Origin: Desulfurococcales archaeon
GTDB lineage: Archaea > Thermoproteota > Thermoprotei_A > Sulfolobales > WANQ01
Length of the DNA: 5,390 nucleotides
Reading direction: 5' to 3'
NCBI GenBank assembly: GCA_027043985.1
Contig: JALUDQ010000063.1
Span: 1 to 5,390, forward strand
Within the stretch, counting starts at the first letter, position 1. Every line of letters starts with the position of its first letter. The notes below the pieces were generated by a model. It did no database searches and was not told the DNA's origin. It worked only from the letters and a program-made list of their open reading frames with translations. A program made the position numbers and the translations under genes. Below are positions 5,234 to 5,390 of this stretch, piece by piece.

Positions 5234-5390
5234 TATTTCTTATCTAATGGAGAGCATAGCCAGGGGGCTTCTCTACAAATATCACTATAATACTTGGAAC
5301 TTACTCCCCCTCTCTCAATGCTTGCTACTATATAATCTGCTACCGCTATCTGGCTAACGATACCAGAGTATAATAGTAGAAGTCTTTTAT
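5234..5390. other. Upstream region of cas6 reaching the right edge, with no gene found
   Basis: No convincing coding frame, tRNA or CRISPR repeat is visible in these 157 bases. What can be seen is an imperfect hairpin at 5250-5273, a TATA-like TATTATAG on the minus strand near 5293-5286 that could drive cas6, and a TGCTAC pair 15 nt apart (5323-5328 and 5338-5343) flanking TATATAATC. A further AT-rich TATAATAG lies near 5369-5376. The region probably holds the cas6 promoter, and possibly that of a rightward gene beyond the window. Confidence 0.4.
5250..5273 (-). other. Imperfect hairpin in the likely cas6 leader
   Basis: On the minus strand AGCC-CCCT-GGCT forms a 4-bp stem with a 4-nt loop. 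Outside it, GAGA pairs with TCTC after a 4-nt one-sided bulge. The structure would lie about 30-50 nt before the cas6 start if the leader extends that far. Eight pairs with a bulge is modest, so it may be chance; a regulatory role is speculative. Confidence 0.3.

Noticed and set aside
4611..5357. Plus-strand open frames opposite cas6 and its leader
   Set aside because: They are serine/leucine-rich shadows of the Cas6 coding strand, with no domain signature.
5349..5367. TCTGG/CCAGA inverted repeat near the right edge
   Set aside because: Only 5 bp of stem with a 9-nt loop and no extension, which is expected by chance.
5234..5390. CRISPR array or tRNA near cas6
   Set aside because: No repeat of 20 or more bases recurs in the window, and no cloverleaf with T-loop signature could be found. 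The only repeats are 6-mers.

Overview
The window looks like chromosome from a hyperthermophilic crenarchaeon, most likely of the Desulfurococcales/Thermoproteota type. The evidence is AGG/AGA and ATA codon preference, GTG and TTG starts, short or near-absent leaders behind AT-rich TATA boxes, a RHH/PIN VapBC pair, an archaeal MfnA-type decarboxylase and an archaeal Cas6. This is inferred from gene content and style; no species can be named from the sequence alone.

Layout, left to right. (1) Positions 1-111 are probably an intergenic region between a gene leaving the left edge on the minus strand (only its likely ribosome-binding site is visible) and a plus-strand P-loop kinase-like gene (about 112-723). 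(2) Next on the plus strand, behind a clear TATA box, is a cation-diffusion-facilitator family membrane protein (817-1659) that has lost all four usual metal ligands of the membrane site. (3) It converges on a two-gene minus-strand operon, and the two stop codons share one CTAG palindrome. This operon encodes an MfnA-type PLP decarboxylase (2326-3516, probably making beta-alanine for coenzyme A) followed, with a 32-nt overlap, by a winged-helix/PD-(D/E)XK nuclease (1656-2357). (4) Diverging from it is a compact VapBC toxin-antitoxin operon (3711-4345) with a repeat-rich operator/TATA region just upstream. (5) Convergent to vapC, a Cas6 family pre-crRNA processing endoribonuclease lies on the minus strand (4382-5221), with a 5' region of about 170 nt reaching the right edge. 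No CRISPR repeats or other cas genes are visible.

Functionally this is a mixed neighbourhood: housekeeping metabolism, ion transport, a toxin-antitoxin and a stand-alone Cas6. The points most worth checking are the atypical transporter site, the vapBC operator, the coupling of a nuclease to a metabolic decarboxylase, and the isolated cas6 next to a toxin-antitoxin. I see no clearly new multi-gene system.
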